Position numbers and translations under genes: made by a program
Part shown: piece by piece, positions 9,472-17,253 of the stretch
Layout: each line of letters starts with the position of its first letter
Numbering within the stretch: the first letter of the stretch is position 1
Source of the DNA: Gillisia lutea
GTDB lineage: Bacteria; Bacteroidota; Bacteroidia; Flavobacteriales; Flavobacteriaceae
Direction: 5' to 3'
Assembly (NCBI RefSeq): GCF_021568705.1
Contig: NZ_JAKGTH010000006.1
Coordinates: forward strand, 682,001-746,000
Length of the DNA: 64,000 nucleotides
Notes under the pieces: generated by a model
The model's database searches: none
Told to the model about the DNA's origin: nothing
What the model saw: the letters and a program-made list of their open reading frames with translations, nothing else

Positions 9472-9481
9472 ATTTCTAAAT

Positions 9482-10261
9482 ATGAATGATCGGCCGCTGG
9501 TTTCCATTATCATGCCCGCTTATAATTCATCGCGTTTTATTGAGCAGGCAATACAGTCGGTATTACACCAAACCTATACAAATTGGGAGCTGTTGGTTAT
9601 AGATGATGCTTCCCGGGACACTACTGTTAAAATAGTTCAAGAATGTGCCGCCGCCAGTTCAAAGATCAAATTATTGATCAGTTCAGAGAATCAGGGAGCT
9701 GGAGTTGCCAGGAATAAGGGGATTAAAGCCGCTACAGGAACTTATATTGCTTTTCTGGATGCTGATGATTTATGGTTCCCTGAAAAGTTAAGTATACAGT
9801 TGAAATTCATGCAGGAGCGAGGATTGCAAATGACATTTTCCAGCTACGAGTTAATTTCAGAGAGCGGTGAGAAACTTCATAAAATGGTAGAAGCCCTTCC
9901 TTTGTTGAGTTATAATAAATTACTACGATCAAATTATGTAGGGAACCTTACCGGAATTTATTCTGTAGAAATATTAGGTAAAATATACAATGCTTCTATA
10001 AGAAAAAGACAGGATTGGGCCTTATGGTTGTCAGTATTAAAAGAAACTGGAAATGTTGAGGGAATAACCGCTCCGTTGGCATACTATAGAATTAGAAGGG
10101 AATCTATTTCAAATAATAAATTAAGTCTTCTAAAACATAATTTCAATGTGTATTATAAAGTTCTGAACTTTGGGATTTTGAAAAGCTGTGCGTATATGAT
10201 CTTGTTTTTATGGGAACATTTCATGCTGAAATCAAAACAATTAAAGCAATTAGATCATTGA
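9482..10261 (+). CDS. Family 2 glycosyltransferase
   Basis: A GT-A fold glycosyltransferase expected to add a sugar to a surface polysaccharide or lipid-linked glycan. The 259-residue protein begins with PLVSIIMPAYNSSRFIEQAI, and has DDASRD and the metal-binding FLDADDLW motif near residue 94. A short hydrophobic stretch at the C-terminus (SCAYMILFLWEHF) may contact the membrane. It follows rfbD by 10 bp. Its 3' end overlaps the convergent CapK-like gene by 12 bp. Donor and acceptor are unknown. Confidence 0.9.
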   Translation: MNDRPLVSIIMPAYNSSRFIEQAIQSVLHQTYTNWELLVIDDASRDTTVKIVQECAAASSKIKLLISSENQGAGVARNKGIKAATGTYIAFLDADDLWFPEKLSIQLKFMQERGLQMTFSSYELISESGEKLHKMVEALPLLSYNKLLRSNYVGNLTGIYSVEILGKIYNASIRKRQDWALWLSVLKETGNVEGITAPLAYYRIRRESISNNKLSLLKHNFNVYYKVLNFGILKSCAYMILFLWEHFMLKSKQLKQLDH

Positions 10262-11557
10262 AGTGAACTGTTTCAGTTTTCCGCTCTTGTTTCGTTTCAG
10301 GATCTGTTTTCTTTCAAAATCTACCTTTAGGTTCTTTCCTATAAAGGTTTCAATAGCAGTCAGGATCTTTTCGATTTGCACTCCGGTAAACTCCTGTTCG
10401 CTTACATATTCAATCTTAAATCGGTTTAAAGCAGTTTGTATCACCAAAAACTCTTTAATGCTGCCAGCATCTTCTATGATAGATTTAGTAACATAGTAGA
10501 AAGTAAGTCCGGGTACCACTTTTCCATCAGCAAGTTTTGCAATGTCGTTGGTACGGCCTGTAAGCTTTTCGAGGATAGGCCGCTTAAAACTGCTGTTAGA
10601 AGCCAGTTTTCCAGTATCTCCAATATCATAGCGTATCATGGGATGCGCCTTATTATAGAGCGAGGTAATTACAATTCTACCTTCCTCGCCATAGGGCAGA
10701 ATATTGTTTTGATCGTCCAAAATCTCAATAAATAGGCTTTCCGAATTTATCACCCATTCTTTCGAGGTATCTTCAAAAGCGATAAGACCCACTTCGCTAG
10801 CCCCGTATTCATTAATTACCGGCACCCCAAAAGCTGCTTCAATTAGGGTTTTGTCGTCTTCAAAAAGTTTTTCAGAAGTCACTATACATACTTTCAATTT
10901 AGGGCAAATATCGGCCAGGATAAGCTGTTGCTTATTTAAATACTTTGCAAAAAGCAGGATAGCACTAGTATAGCCATTTATATAATCGAAATTGGAATTT
11001 TTAAAGCGCTCAAGAAAAGTTTGCATCTTACTGTCGCTAAGGTCGAAAATATTGAAGCGCCTTCTTAAGCTCATCCTGTCCTTAAATCGCTCGGTAATAT
11101 TTCCATAGAAATCGAGAGGGATGCCATAAAACCTTGCTTGTAAAGATTTGTTGAGGTTAATTCCAATCCATTTATACCGATCTATAAATTCGGCCCAGGT
11201 AATAGCATGGCATAAACGATCTTTTGCGAAAATAAAAGGATGTCCACTGGAGCCGGAAGTCTTTCCAAGATAAATGTTCTTTTTGCTGAATTCATTGCTT
11301 AGACGATCTTCTAAAGGGCGCTGAAGGTCTGCTTTATTCATCACAGGGACATCTTTCCACTCGCTATATTCTTTGTTCTTGAAAAAGGACTTATAGAAAT
11401 TGGTGTGCTCTAAATGATATTGAACAATAGCTTCCCTTTTTTGAACAAGGTATTCCTCGTACTTTTCTTCAGGAATATCCTGAATTTTACGCAGCATATT
11501 TTGCGCCCTGTTAATTGGGAATTTGTTGAGCTGCAACGAGATCTTAAACCAGTTCAA
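10250..11557 (-). CDS. CapK/PaaK-like phenylacetate-CoA ligase family protein
   Basis: Adenylate-forming enzyme of the PaaK/CapK branch. Motifs are the phosphate loop YLGKTSGSSGHPF, the adenine-binding INEYGASEVG, and a C-terminal KRNKSGKLKQF carrying the likely catalytic Lys; length (435 aa) fits. True PaaK acts in phenylacetate catabolism, but relatives of this kind are common in capsule and exopolysaccharide loci, and here the neighbours are rfbC, rfbD and a GT2 on the opposite strand, so a role in modifying a surface polymer is more likely (inference). No paa genes are close by. Confidence 0.82.
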   Translation of the reverse strand: MNWFKISLQLNKFPINRAQNMLRKIQDIPEEKYEEYLVQKREAIVQYHLEHTNFYKSFFKNKEYSEWKDVPVMNKADLQRPLEDRLSNEFSKKNIYLGKTSGSSGHPFIFAKDRLCHAITWAEFIDRYKWIGINLNKSLQARFYGIPLDFYGNITERFKDRMSLRRRFNIFDLSDSKMQTFLERFKNSNFDYINGYTSAILLFAKYLNKQQLILADICPKLKVCIVTSEKLFEDDKTLIEAAFGVPVINEYGASEVGLIAFEDTSKEWVINSESLFIEILDDQNNILPYGEEGRIVITSLYNKAHPMIRYDIGDTGKLASNSSFKRPILEKLTGRTNDIAKLADGKVVPGLTFYYVTKSIIEDAGSIKEFLVIQTALNRFKIEYVSEQEFTGVQIEKILTAIETFIGKNLKVDFERKQILKRNKSGKLKQFTSMI

Positions 11558-11613
11558 AGAATAAATTAGATTTAATTTATTGGAAATTATTAGTGCTTCA
11601 ATTTACAAACATT

Positions 11614-11621
11614 TATTTTTG
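11614..11621 (+). promoter_or_regulatory. -7 promoter element for purD
   Basis: TATTTTTG fits TAnnTTTG and lies 25 bp before the purD ATG at 11647, in the divergent gap with the CapK-like gene. No -33 box at good spacing. Confidence 0.45.
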
Positions 11622-11646
11622 GCGCAAGAACTTAAATAACTTCTCC

Positions 11647-12921
11647 ATGAATATTTTGATATTAGGTGCCGGCGGTCGTGAACATGCATTTGCACATAGC
11701 ATTTCCAAAAGCGAACAATGCGATAAACTTTTTGTAGCACCCGGTAATGCAGGGACGGCTCAAATGGCCACGAATATCGATCTTAAGGTAACCAATTTTG
11801 AAGCAATAAAAGAACTTGTACTTCAGGAGAATATCGAAATGCTAGTTGTTGGGCCTGAAGACCCTTTGGTATTAGGGATCTACGATTTTTTCAAAGAGGA
11901 CGATCAACTAAAGCATGTAGCCGTAATTGGACCATCAAAACGCGGAGCATTATTAGAAGGAAGTAAGGAGCGGGCAAAAGAGTTTATGTTCATGCATAAC
12001 ATTCCTACCGCTGCCTATCAAAGTTTTAGTGCAGAGACCTTAGATGCAGGAAAGAAATTTCTTGAAACTCTTAAAGCACCATATGTATTGAAAGCCGATG
12101 GTTTAGCTGCAGGGAAAGGAGTGTTGATTATAGAAGATCTTGCTGAAGCTCAAAAAGAATTAGAACAAATGCTTATAGGTGAGAAATTTGGAGCGGCAAG
12201 CAGTAAAGTTGTTATTGAAGAGTTTTTAGACGGAATTGAATTAAGCGTTTTTGTGCTTACCGATGGAAAGAACTATAAAATATTACCAACTGCTAAAGAC
12301 TATAAACGAATAGGAGAAGGAAATACAGGTTTGAACACCGGTGGAATGGGAGCTATTTCCCCTGTTCCTTTTGCTGATGAAGAATTGATGCAAAAAATAG
12401 AAGAGCGCATCGTAAAACCTACTATAGAAGGCTTACAAAAAGAAGAGATCGCCTACAAAGGGTTTGTATTTATAGGCCTGATAAAGGTAGATAATGAGCC
12501 GTATGTTATTGAGTACAATGTACGTATGGGCGATCCGGAAACAGAAGTAGTACTTCCGAGGATAAAATCTGATCTTGTAGAATTGTTCCAAAAGGTTTCG
12601 GAACAAAAGTTGGATGAAGCAAGTTTGGAAATAGCTACCGAGACTGCTGTAACAGTAATGTTGGTTTCTGGAGGATATCCTGAAGCTTATGAAAAAGGAA
12701 TGGAAATAACGGGACTAGATACGGTAGAAGATTCTATTGTGTTTCATGCCGGAACCACTACAAAAGAAGGGAAAGTGCTTTCAAACGGAGGTCGCGTTAT
12801 TGCGGTTACTTCGTTTGGGGATGATTACAAATTGGCACTAAAAAAATCTTATCAAAATGTAGATAAACTTCATTTTGATAAGATGTATTATAGAAAAGAT
12901 CTAGGATTTGATTTATCCTAA
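11647..12921 (+). CDS. purD: Phosphoribosylamine--glycine ligase
   Basis: GAR synthetase of de novo purine synthesis; joins glycine to 5-phosphoribosylamine with ATP (ATP-grasp fold). The ATG at 11647 starts MNILILGAGGREHA, the canonical N-terminus; an upstream TTG at 11593 would add 18 unlikely residues and overlap the promoter. With 424 aa it has the family length. VVGPEDPL, KADGLAAGKGV, the PurD signature YNVRMGDPETEVVLPR and a closing GGRVIAVTS domain are present. Its 3' end overlaps the convergent DUF6341 gene by 9 bp. Confidence 0.97.
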   Translation: MNILILGAGGREHAFAHSISKSEQCDKLFVAPGNAGTAQMATNIDLKVTNFEAIKELVLQENIEMLVVGPEDPLVLGIYDFFKEDDQLKHVAVIGPSKRGALLEGSKERAKEFMFMHNIPTAAYQSFSAETLDAGKKFLETLKAPYVLKADGLAAGKGVLIIEDLAEAQKELEQMLIGEKFGAASSKVVIEEFLDGIELSVFVLTDGKNYKILPTAKDYKRIGEGNTGLNTGGMGAISPVPFADEELMQKIEERIVKPTIEGLQKEEIAYKGFVFIGLIKVDNEPYVIEYNVRMGDPETEVVLPRIKSDLVELFQKVSEQKLDEASLEIATETAVTVMLVSGGYPEAYEKGMEITGLDTVEDSIVFHAGTTTKEGKVLSNGGRVIAVTSFGDDYKLALKKSYQNVDKLHFDKMYYRKDLGFDLS

Positions 12922-13143
12922 GAACGAGTGAGCTTTTGGATCACGGTTCTCTTCGTTGTTATCATTGAATGTTTTCAATTGCTTCATCCAGTAGAAAAAT
13001 GCTGCAAAAACAACAAGAATAAATACCCAGTTCATGAAATTAGCAAGAAACCAAGATTCCAATTGTAGTTTTCTTAGTGCATCATAAGGAATAAACAACA
13101 CGTTCTCGAACAACCAGGCAATTCCTTCAAATAATTCTTTCAT
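12913..13143 (-). CDS. DUF6341 family small membrane protein
   Basis: A 76-residue protein with one clear membrane helix at about residues 36-53 (FMNWVFILVVFAAFFYW), preceded by an amphipathic N-terminus and followed by a polar tail ending in AHSFLG. It matches my recollection of the flavobacterial family DUF6341; homologues are sometimes mislabelled as uracil phosphoribosyltransferase, which this clearly is not. Function unknown. It is convergent with purD (9-bp overlap) and divergent from DUF6427, whose promoter region it shares. Confidence 0.8.
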   Translation of the reverse strand: MKELFEGIAWLFENVLFIPYDALRKLQLESWFLANFMNWVFILVVFAAFFYWMKQLKTFNDNNEENRDPKAHSFLG

Positions 13144-13147
13144 CGTA

Positions 13148-13155
13148 TAACTTTG
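13148..13155 (+). promoter_or_regulatory. -7 promoter element for DUF6427
   Basis: TAACTTTG matches TAnnTTTG, 33 bp before the ATG at 13189. It lies between the DUF6341 start and that gene's own minus-strand element. Confidence 0.45.
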
Positions 13156-13168
13156 TTATATTATGGCA

Positions 13169-13176
13169 CAAAAATA
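13169..13176 (-). promoter_or_regulatory. -7 promoter element for DUF6341
   Basis: TATTTTTG on the minus strand, 25 bp upstream of the DUF6341 start, facing the plus-strand element at 13148. The two divergent promoters overlap. Confidence 0.45.
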
Positions 13177-13188
13177 TAAAAAACAGTA

Positions 13189-14115
13189 ATGCTAACAAGC
13201 TTTTTTAGCAAATCAAAACCTGTAAATTTTTTAGTCGTGGTCCTTTTCATGACCATGTTTTACTTATTGGCTAATGTTAGCAGTCTTTTTTCTTCATTCG
13301 ACATTGCCAAATTTGGCGTGAAACTGGGAATATTTCTGTGTTTTTTGCTGAATGTGATCATTTTGAATTTTATAGGTAAAAAGAACGATCTGTCTAAATA
13401 CAGTTCCTATAAAATTGTAATCTTCGCCGTACTGGCAGTTAGTTTTTCTGAAATCTTAAGAGACAATCAGGTTATAGTTGCCAATCTTTGTGTGCTTTTA
13501 TCATTAAGAAGGGTAATTACTTTAAGGTCTCAAAAAGATATCCAAAAGAAAATATTTGATGCTACGTTTTGGGTGTGCGTTGCCTCACTTTTCAATTTTT
13601 GGGCAATTCTATTTCTAATAGTGGTGTATAGTGGGGTATTAATGCATACTGCCAATTATTTTAAGAACTGGCTAATACCTTTGGTTGCTATTTTTACTGT
13701 TTCCTCTCTTGTTACGGGCTATCATCTTCTTATAAATAATGAGTTTTATACATTATCGGCTTGGTTTCAACAGAGTAATTTTGATTTCGAACTATACGGG
13801 AACATTAAATTATTACTGCCCCTTAGTATTATCTTGGCTTTAGCACTATGGACTTCTTTCTTTTATATTGGGCTTATGCAGAAGTCGAATATAAATTCTA
13901 GGCCTACTTATGTCCTGGTACTTCTAACGATGCTGGTGGCTACATTAGTTGGTATATTTTCACCTACTAAAAATGGAAGTGAGTTAATATTTCTGTTTAT
14001 ACCCCTGGCTATAATTACCTCGAATTATTTTGAAAGTAAACGCGAACGTATTTTTAAAGAAATACTTTTAATTGGTCTTATCTTATTACCCATTTACGTC
14101 TATTTATTCTTCTAG
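13189..14115 (+). CDS. DUF6427 family polytopic membrane protein
   Basis: A 308-residue inner-membrane protein with about seven to nine hydrophobic helices (for example FLVVVLFMTMFYLLANV, LGIFLCFLLNVIILNF, LSIILALALWTSFFYIGL) and short polar loops. I match it to DUF6427 from memory. A conserved-looking LRRVITLRSQKDIQKKIFDA loop is the only markedly polar stretch. No enzymatic motif is visible. Its association with the small DUF6341 protein through shared, divergent promoters suggests the two membrane proteins work together, which is inference. Confidence 0.78.
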   Translation: MLTSFFSKSKPVNFLVVVLFMTMFYLLANVSSLFSSFDIAKFGVKLGIFLCFLLNVIILNFIGKKNDLSKYSSYKIVIFAVLAVSFSEILRDNQVIVANLCVLLSLRRVITLRSQKDIQKKIFDATFWVCVASLFNFWAILFLIVVYSGVLMHTANYFKNWLIPLVAIFTVSSLVTGYHLLINNEFYTLSAWFQQSNFDFELYGNIKLLLPLSIILALALWTSFFYIGLMQKSNINSRPTYVLVLLTMLVATLVGIFSPTKNGSELIFLFIPLAIITSNYFESKRERIFKEILLIGLILLPIYVYLFF

Positions 14116-14353
14116 GCTCTTGCCGGAGCCACCTCTATTGAAGTTTAGCTTTCTTGTATAACAAGGTTACTATTGCAAAATATGATACCTTTGCCAAAAG
14201 CTTCAAAAGAACAGTAAATAGATATCAATATTCATTTCAACTGAAGAGGCCTAATTGGGTATAGCGACAGTATAAAGGTCGAATCTATATATATATTATT
14301 ACAGGTAAAAAGGAACCTCCTCATATTTAAAAATACACAAAAAATTAATTCAT
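14116..14353 (+). promoter_or_regulatory. Intergenic region and long leader before DUF4254
   Basis: 238 bp with no credible ORF. A short hairpin (GGCTC/GAGCC, 14115-14130) lies at the DUF6427 stop without a T-run. A TACCTTTG -7 element at 14186-14193 would give a leader of about 150 nt before the ATG at 14354. The leader contains a TA-dinucleotide run near 14286-14297 and an AGGAACCTCCT segment near 14311. I cannot match it to a riboswitch class. Confidence 0.4.
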
Positions 14354-14962
14354 ATGTTTTCAGATAAAGCAAATACTATTTTTCAGGAAGTAATTGAAAA
14401 ATATCATGAAATAAACACGGTAGATCAAGCTTTTGCCAATCCGTATAAAGAAGATACTCAACTTATTGAGCACCTTTTGTTCAGAAAATGTTGGATAGAT
14501 ACCGTACAATGGCATTATGAGGATATTATACGTGATCCAAACATCGATCCAGTTGCTGCTTTGAAACTAAAGCGACAAATTGATGCTTCCAATCAGGATC
14601 GAACCGATATGGTTGAGTATATAGACAGTTATTTTCTTGCTAAGTATAAGGGCGTAGCAGCAAATGCTGATGCTAGTATTAATAGTGAGAGTCCTGCGTG
14701 GGCTATAGACAGGTTGTCTATACTTGCGCTTAAGATATTTCATATGCAGGAAGAGGCGACAAGAGAAGATGCTTCTCAGACACACAAAGAAAAATGTCAG
14801 GAAAAACTCAGCGTTTTATTAGAGCAGCGAGTAGACCTTTCCAGTGCAATCGATCAACTTTTGAAAGATATTGAAAGCGGTGCGAAATACATGAAAGTGT
14901 ATAAGCAAATGAAGATGTATAACGATGATGAATTGAATCCGGTTCTTAGAAAGAAAAGCTAA
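14354..14962 (+). CDS. DUF4254 domain-containing protein
   Basis: A 202-residue, soluble, mostly helical protein of unknown function that I match to DUF4254. Notable conserved-looking pieces are ANPYKEDTQLIEHLLFRKCW near the N-terminus, VQWHYEDIIRDP, and RQIDASNQDRTDMVEYID. There is no signal peptide. It ends 6 bp before the GT9 heptosyltransferase gene and almost certainly shares its transcript, so a role in lipopolysaccharide or glycan assembly is suggested by position. Confidence 0.82.
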   Translation: MFSDKANTIFQEVIEKYHEINTVDQAFANPYKEDTQLIEHLLFRKCWIDTVQWHYEDIIRDPNIDPVAALKLKRQIDASNQDRTDMVEYIDSYFLAKYKGVAANADASINSESPAWAIDRLSILALKIFHMQEEATREDASQTHKEKCQEKLSVLLEQRVDLSSAIDQLLKDIESGAKYMKVYKQMKMYNDDELNPVLRKKS

Positions 14963-14968
14963 TTACAA

Positions 14969-16060
14969 ATGCCAGAATCTTCCGTAAAGCATATAAAATC
15001 TCCCGCCAAGACAGCATTTAAGGATGCACATATTTTGGTGATCCGACTTTCGGCAATGGGAGATGTGGCTATGCTTGTACCGGTACTCAGAACCCTTATT
15101 CAAACCTATCCTCAACTGAAAATAACTGTTTTAACCAGAGCCTTTTTCGCTCCTATGTTTGCAGGAATTCCTAATGTGGAAGTTTATGAAGCCGATATAA
15201 ATGGGGTGCATAACGGAGTGTTCGGGTTAAGTAGACTGGCAAAAGATCTACGAGACCTTGGTATAGATGCTGTTGCAGATGTGCATGATGTGCTTCGTAG
15301 CAATGTTTTGAAATCGATCTTTTACTTTTACGGAATTCAGGTAAAACAAATAGATAAAGGAAGAGCAGAAAAAAAGGCACTTACCGCTTCTAACAATAAG
15401 ATTTTTAAGCAATTGAAATCAACACATCAGCGCTATGCCGATGTTTTTGAAGAGTTAGGATATCCTATAGACCTGAGGGAGCACAGTTTTCCTCAAAAAC
15501 AAAAACTTTCTCCTAATACCAGAGAGATTACCGGAAACAATACATTGAAATGGTTAGGGGTTGCTCCCTTTGCACAACATGACTCTAAGGTTTACCCTTT
15601 AGATCTATTGGAAGATGTGCTTAGATCAATAAATGATGAAGGAAAAACTCAAATCTATCTATTTGGAGGAGGAAAAAAAGAAAAAGAGCAATTGGAAGCG
15701 CTCGCTTTTAAATATGAGCATATCACCTCTCTTGCAGGTAAGTTGAAATTTGAAGAAGAATTGGCACTTATTTCCAACTTAGATGGCATGCTTTCAATGG
15801 ATAGTGGAAACGCTCATTTAGCAGCCATGTATGGAATTCCTGTAGTTAGCCTTTGGGGTGTTACACATCCTTTTGCAGGGTTTACTGCTTTTAATCAGCC
15901 GCAGGAAAATTCAATTTTACCAGATCTGGATCAGTATCCCAAGATTCCAACTTCTATTTATGGGAATAAAGTTCCTGAAGGTTATGAAGAGGTAATGCGC
16001 ACGATTAAGCCCGAAAAAGTAATTGAAAAACTAGATAAAATATTAAATGCCCCAAACTAA
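14969..16060 (+). CDS. Family 9 glycosyltransferase (heptosyltransferase-like)
   Basis: GT-B fold transferase related to the LPS core heptosyltransferases WaaC/WaaF. The 363-residue protein begins its domain with HILVIRLSAMGDVAMLVPVL, the typical N-terminal acceptor motif, and has SLAGKLKFEEELALIS and MDSGNAHLAAMYGIPVVSLWG, the donor-binding signature of GT9. It acts at the cytoplasmic face of the inner membrane on lipid A core or a similar acceptor (family knowledge). The last four codons form one arm of its own terminator. The sugar donor is not determined by sequence alone. Confidence 0.9.
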   Translation: MPESSVKHIKSPAKTAFKDAHILVIRLSAMGDVAMLVPVLRTLIQTYPQLKITVLTRAFFAPMFAGIPNVEVYEADINGVHNGVFGLSRLAKDLRDLGIDAVADVHDVLRSNVLKSIFYFYGIQVKQIDKGRAEKKALTASNNKIFKQLKSTHQRYADVFEELGYPIDLREHSFPQKQKLSPNTREITGNNTLKWLGVAPFAQHDSKVYPLDLLEDVLRSINDEGKTQIYLFGGGKKEKEQLEALAFKYEHITSLAGKLKFEEELALISNLDGMLSMDSGNAHLAAMYGIPVVSLWGVTHPFAGFTAFNQPQENSILPDLDQYPKIPTSIYGNKVPEGYEEVMRTIKPEKVIEKLDKILNAPN

Positions 16061-16077
16061 GGTTCGGGGCATTTTTA
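16045..16077 (+). terminator. Rho-independent terminator overlapping the GT9 stop codon
   Basis: A 9-bp perfect stem AAATGCCCC (16045-16053) / GGGGCATTT (16066-16074) followed by Ts. The TAA stop (16058-16060) is in the apical part, so the left arm is coding sequence. It may also act on the convergent reductase gene. Confidence 0.88.
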
Positions 16078-16108
16078 TTAAATATTTTCAGAAAATACTC
16101 TTTCTAAA

Positions 16109-17161
16109 TTATACATCATCATAATCTACTTTTAAAGTAGGAGTTAGCGGGTGCGCCTGGCAGGTTAAAATAAGCCCTTCTGCTATTTCACTGTCGGTTA
16201 AGATCTGATTCTTGCTCATTTCAGCTTTTCCTTCGGTAACTCTTGCTATACAGCTGCTGCAAATTCCACCTTGGCAAGAATAAGGAACATCCAGATCATT
16301 CTCTAAAGCTGCTTCTAGAACAGTATCCTTTTTATTCATAGAAAAAACGGTTTCTTCATCATCTACAAGTACAGTAAGTTGCGTTTCCCCTTCCACTTCT
16401 AAAGCTACATCATCTACACCGTTATCTGTAGTGGTAAATAATTCAAACAGAATGTGAGTTTCTGGTACCTTATTGGCTTTCAGAAGTTCGCTTACATTCT
16501 CTATCATTACTTCAGGACCGCATAAGAAATACTTCTGGAAAAGAACATCCTTGAACTTGTTTTTCAATACATAGTTAACGGTGCTATTTTCAATACGACC
16601 GAATTGTGCATTTGGCTCCTGAGTCCTGCTGTATATAAATTCAACAAAAAATCTTTCGGGATACGTAGCCTGTAATTCTAAAAGCTCTTTGAAGAAAATG
16701 GTTTCATTTATAGATTTATTTCCATAAACAAGCACAAACTTACTCTCCGGTTCCTCATGTAATACCGTTTTTATAATGGATAGCACAGGGGTTATTCCGC
16801 TACCGGCAGCAAAGGCAGCATAATTTTGATAAGTGCTACCTGGTTCAAATATAAACTTCCCTTCCGGTGGATGCACCTCGAGAACATCACCAACCTGTAG
16901 TCTATTATTTGCTATTGCAGAGAACTTCCCTCCGGGAACCTCCTTCACAGTTACTTTAAATTCACTGGAATGAGGAGCAGAGCAAAGCGAGTAGGCTCTT
17001 CTTACTTCCTTTCCCTCAATAGTTGTTCGTATTGTTATATATTGACCTGCTTTATAGGAAAACTTAGCTTGTAAGTCCTCAGGTATTTCAAAAGATAAGC
17101 TAACCGCCTGCGGAGTTTCGCGGATAATTTCTTTTATCTTTAGAGCATAAAATTTGTTCAT
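16109..17161 (-). CDS. Ferredoxin--NADP reductase-like flavoprotein with C-terminal 2Fe-2S domain (PaaE-like)
   Basis: Modular electron-transfer reductase, 350 aa. The FAD-binding barrel has RRAYSLCSAP and PGGKFS, the NAD(P) domain has AAGSGITPVLSIIKTVL and FLCGPEVMI-like sequence, and the C-terminal plant-type ferredoxin domain has CQGGICSSC with a distal Cys in LTCQAHP (CX4CX2C...C). This order is that of PaaE and related oxygenase reductases. The ATG at 17161 is chosen over an in-frame start at 17248 that would add 29 atypical residues and overlap the promoter. No partner oxygenase lies nearby. Confidence 0.9.
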   Translation of the reverse strand: MNKFYALKIKEIIRETPQAVSLSFEIPEDLQAKFSYKAGQYITIRTTIEGKEVRRAYSLCSAPHSSEFKVTVKEVPGGKFSAIANNRLQVGDVLEVHPPEGKFIFEPGSTYQNYAAFAAGSGITPVLSIIKTVLHEEPESKFVLVYGNKSINETIFFKELLELQATYPERFFVEFIYSRTQEPNAQFGRIENSTVNYVLKNKFKDVLFQKYFLCGPEVMIENVSELLKANKVPETHILFELFTTTDNGVDDVALEVEGETQLTVLVDDEETVFSMNKKDTVLEAALENDLDVPYSCQGGICSSCIARVTEGKAEMSKNQILTDSEIAEGLILTCQAHPLTPTLKVDYDDV

Positions 17162-17178
17162 GTTAACGTATTTGGAGA

Positions 17179-17186
17179 CAAAAATA
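17179..17186 (-). promoter_or_regulatory. -7 promoter element for the ferredoxin reductase gene
   Basis: TATTTTTG on the minus strand, 17 bp before the ATG at 17161. The nearest TTG (17215-17213) is 26 bp away, slightly beyond the usual 17-23. Confidence 0.45.
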
Positions 17187-17253
17187 CAAAGTCTGAACTT
17201 TTTAAATTGTAACAATTTGGTAAATTTCAAGACTTGTTTAAAAACCACAATAT

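Noticed and set aside
10250-11557. Phenylacetate catabolism locus, from the PaaK-like and PaaE-like genes
   Set aside because: The two genes are 4.5 kb apart, in different units, and no paaABCD, paaG or paaH is present. Glycan context fits the CapK-like gene better.
12913-13143. Uracil phosphoribosyltransferase label for the small minus-strand gene
   Set aside because: The product is 76 residues with one membrane helix and none of the PRPP-binding motifs.
14115-14130. GGCTC/GAGCC hairpin at the DUF6427 stop as a terminator
   Set aside because: Only 5 bp and no T-run follows.
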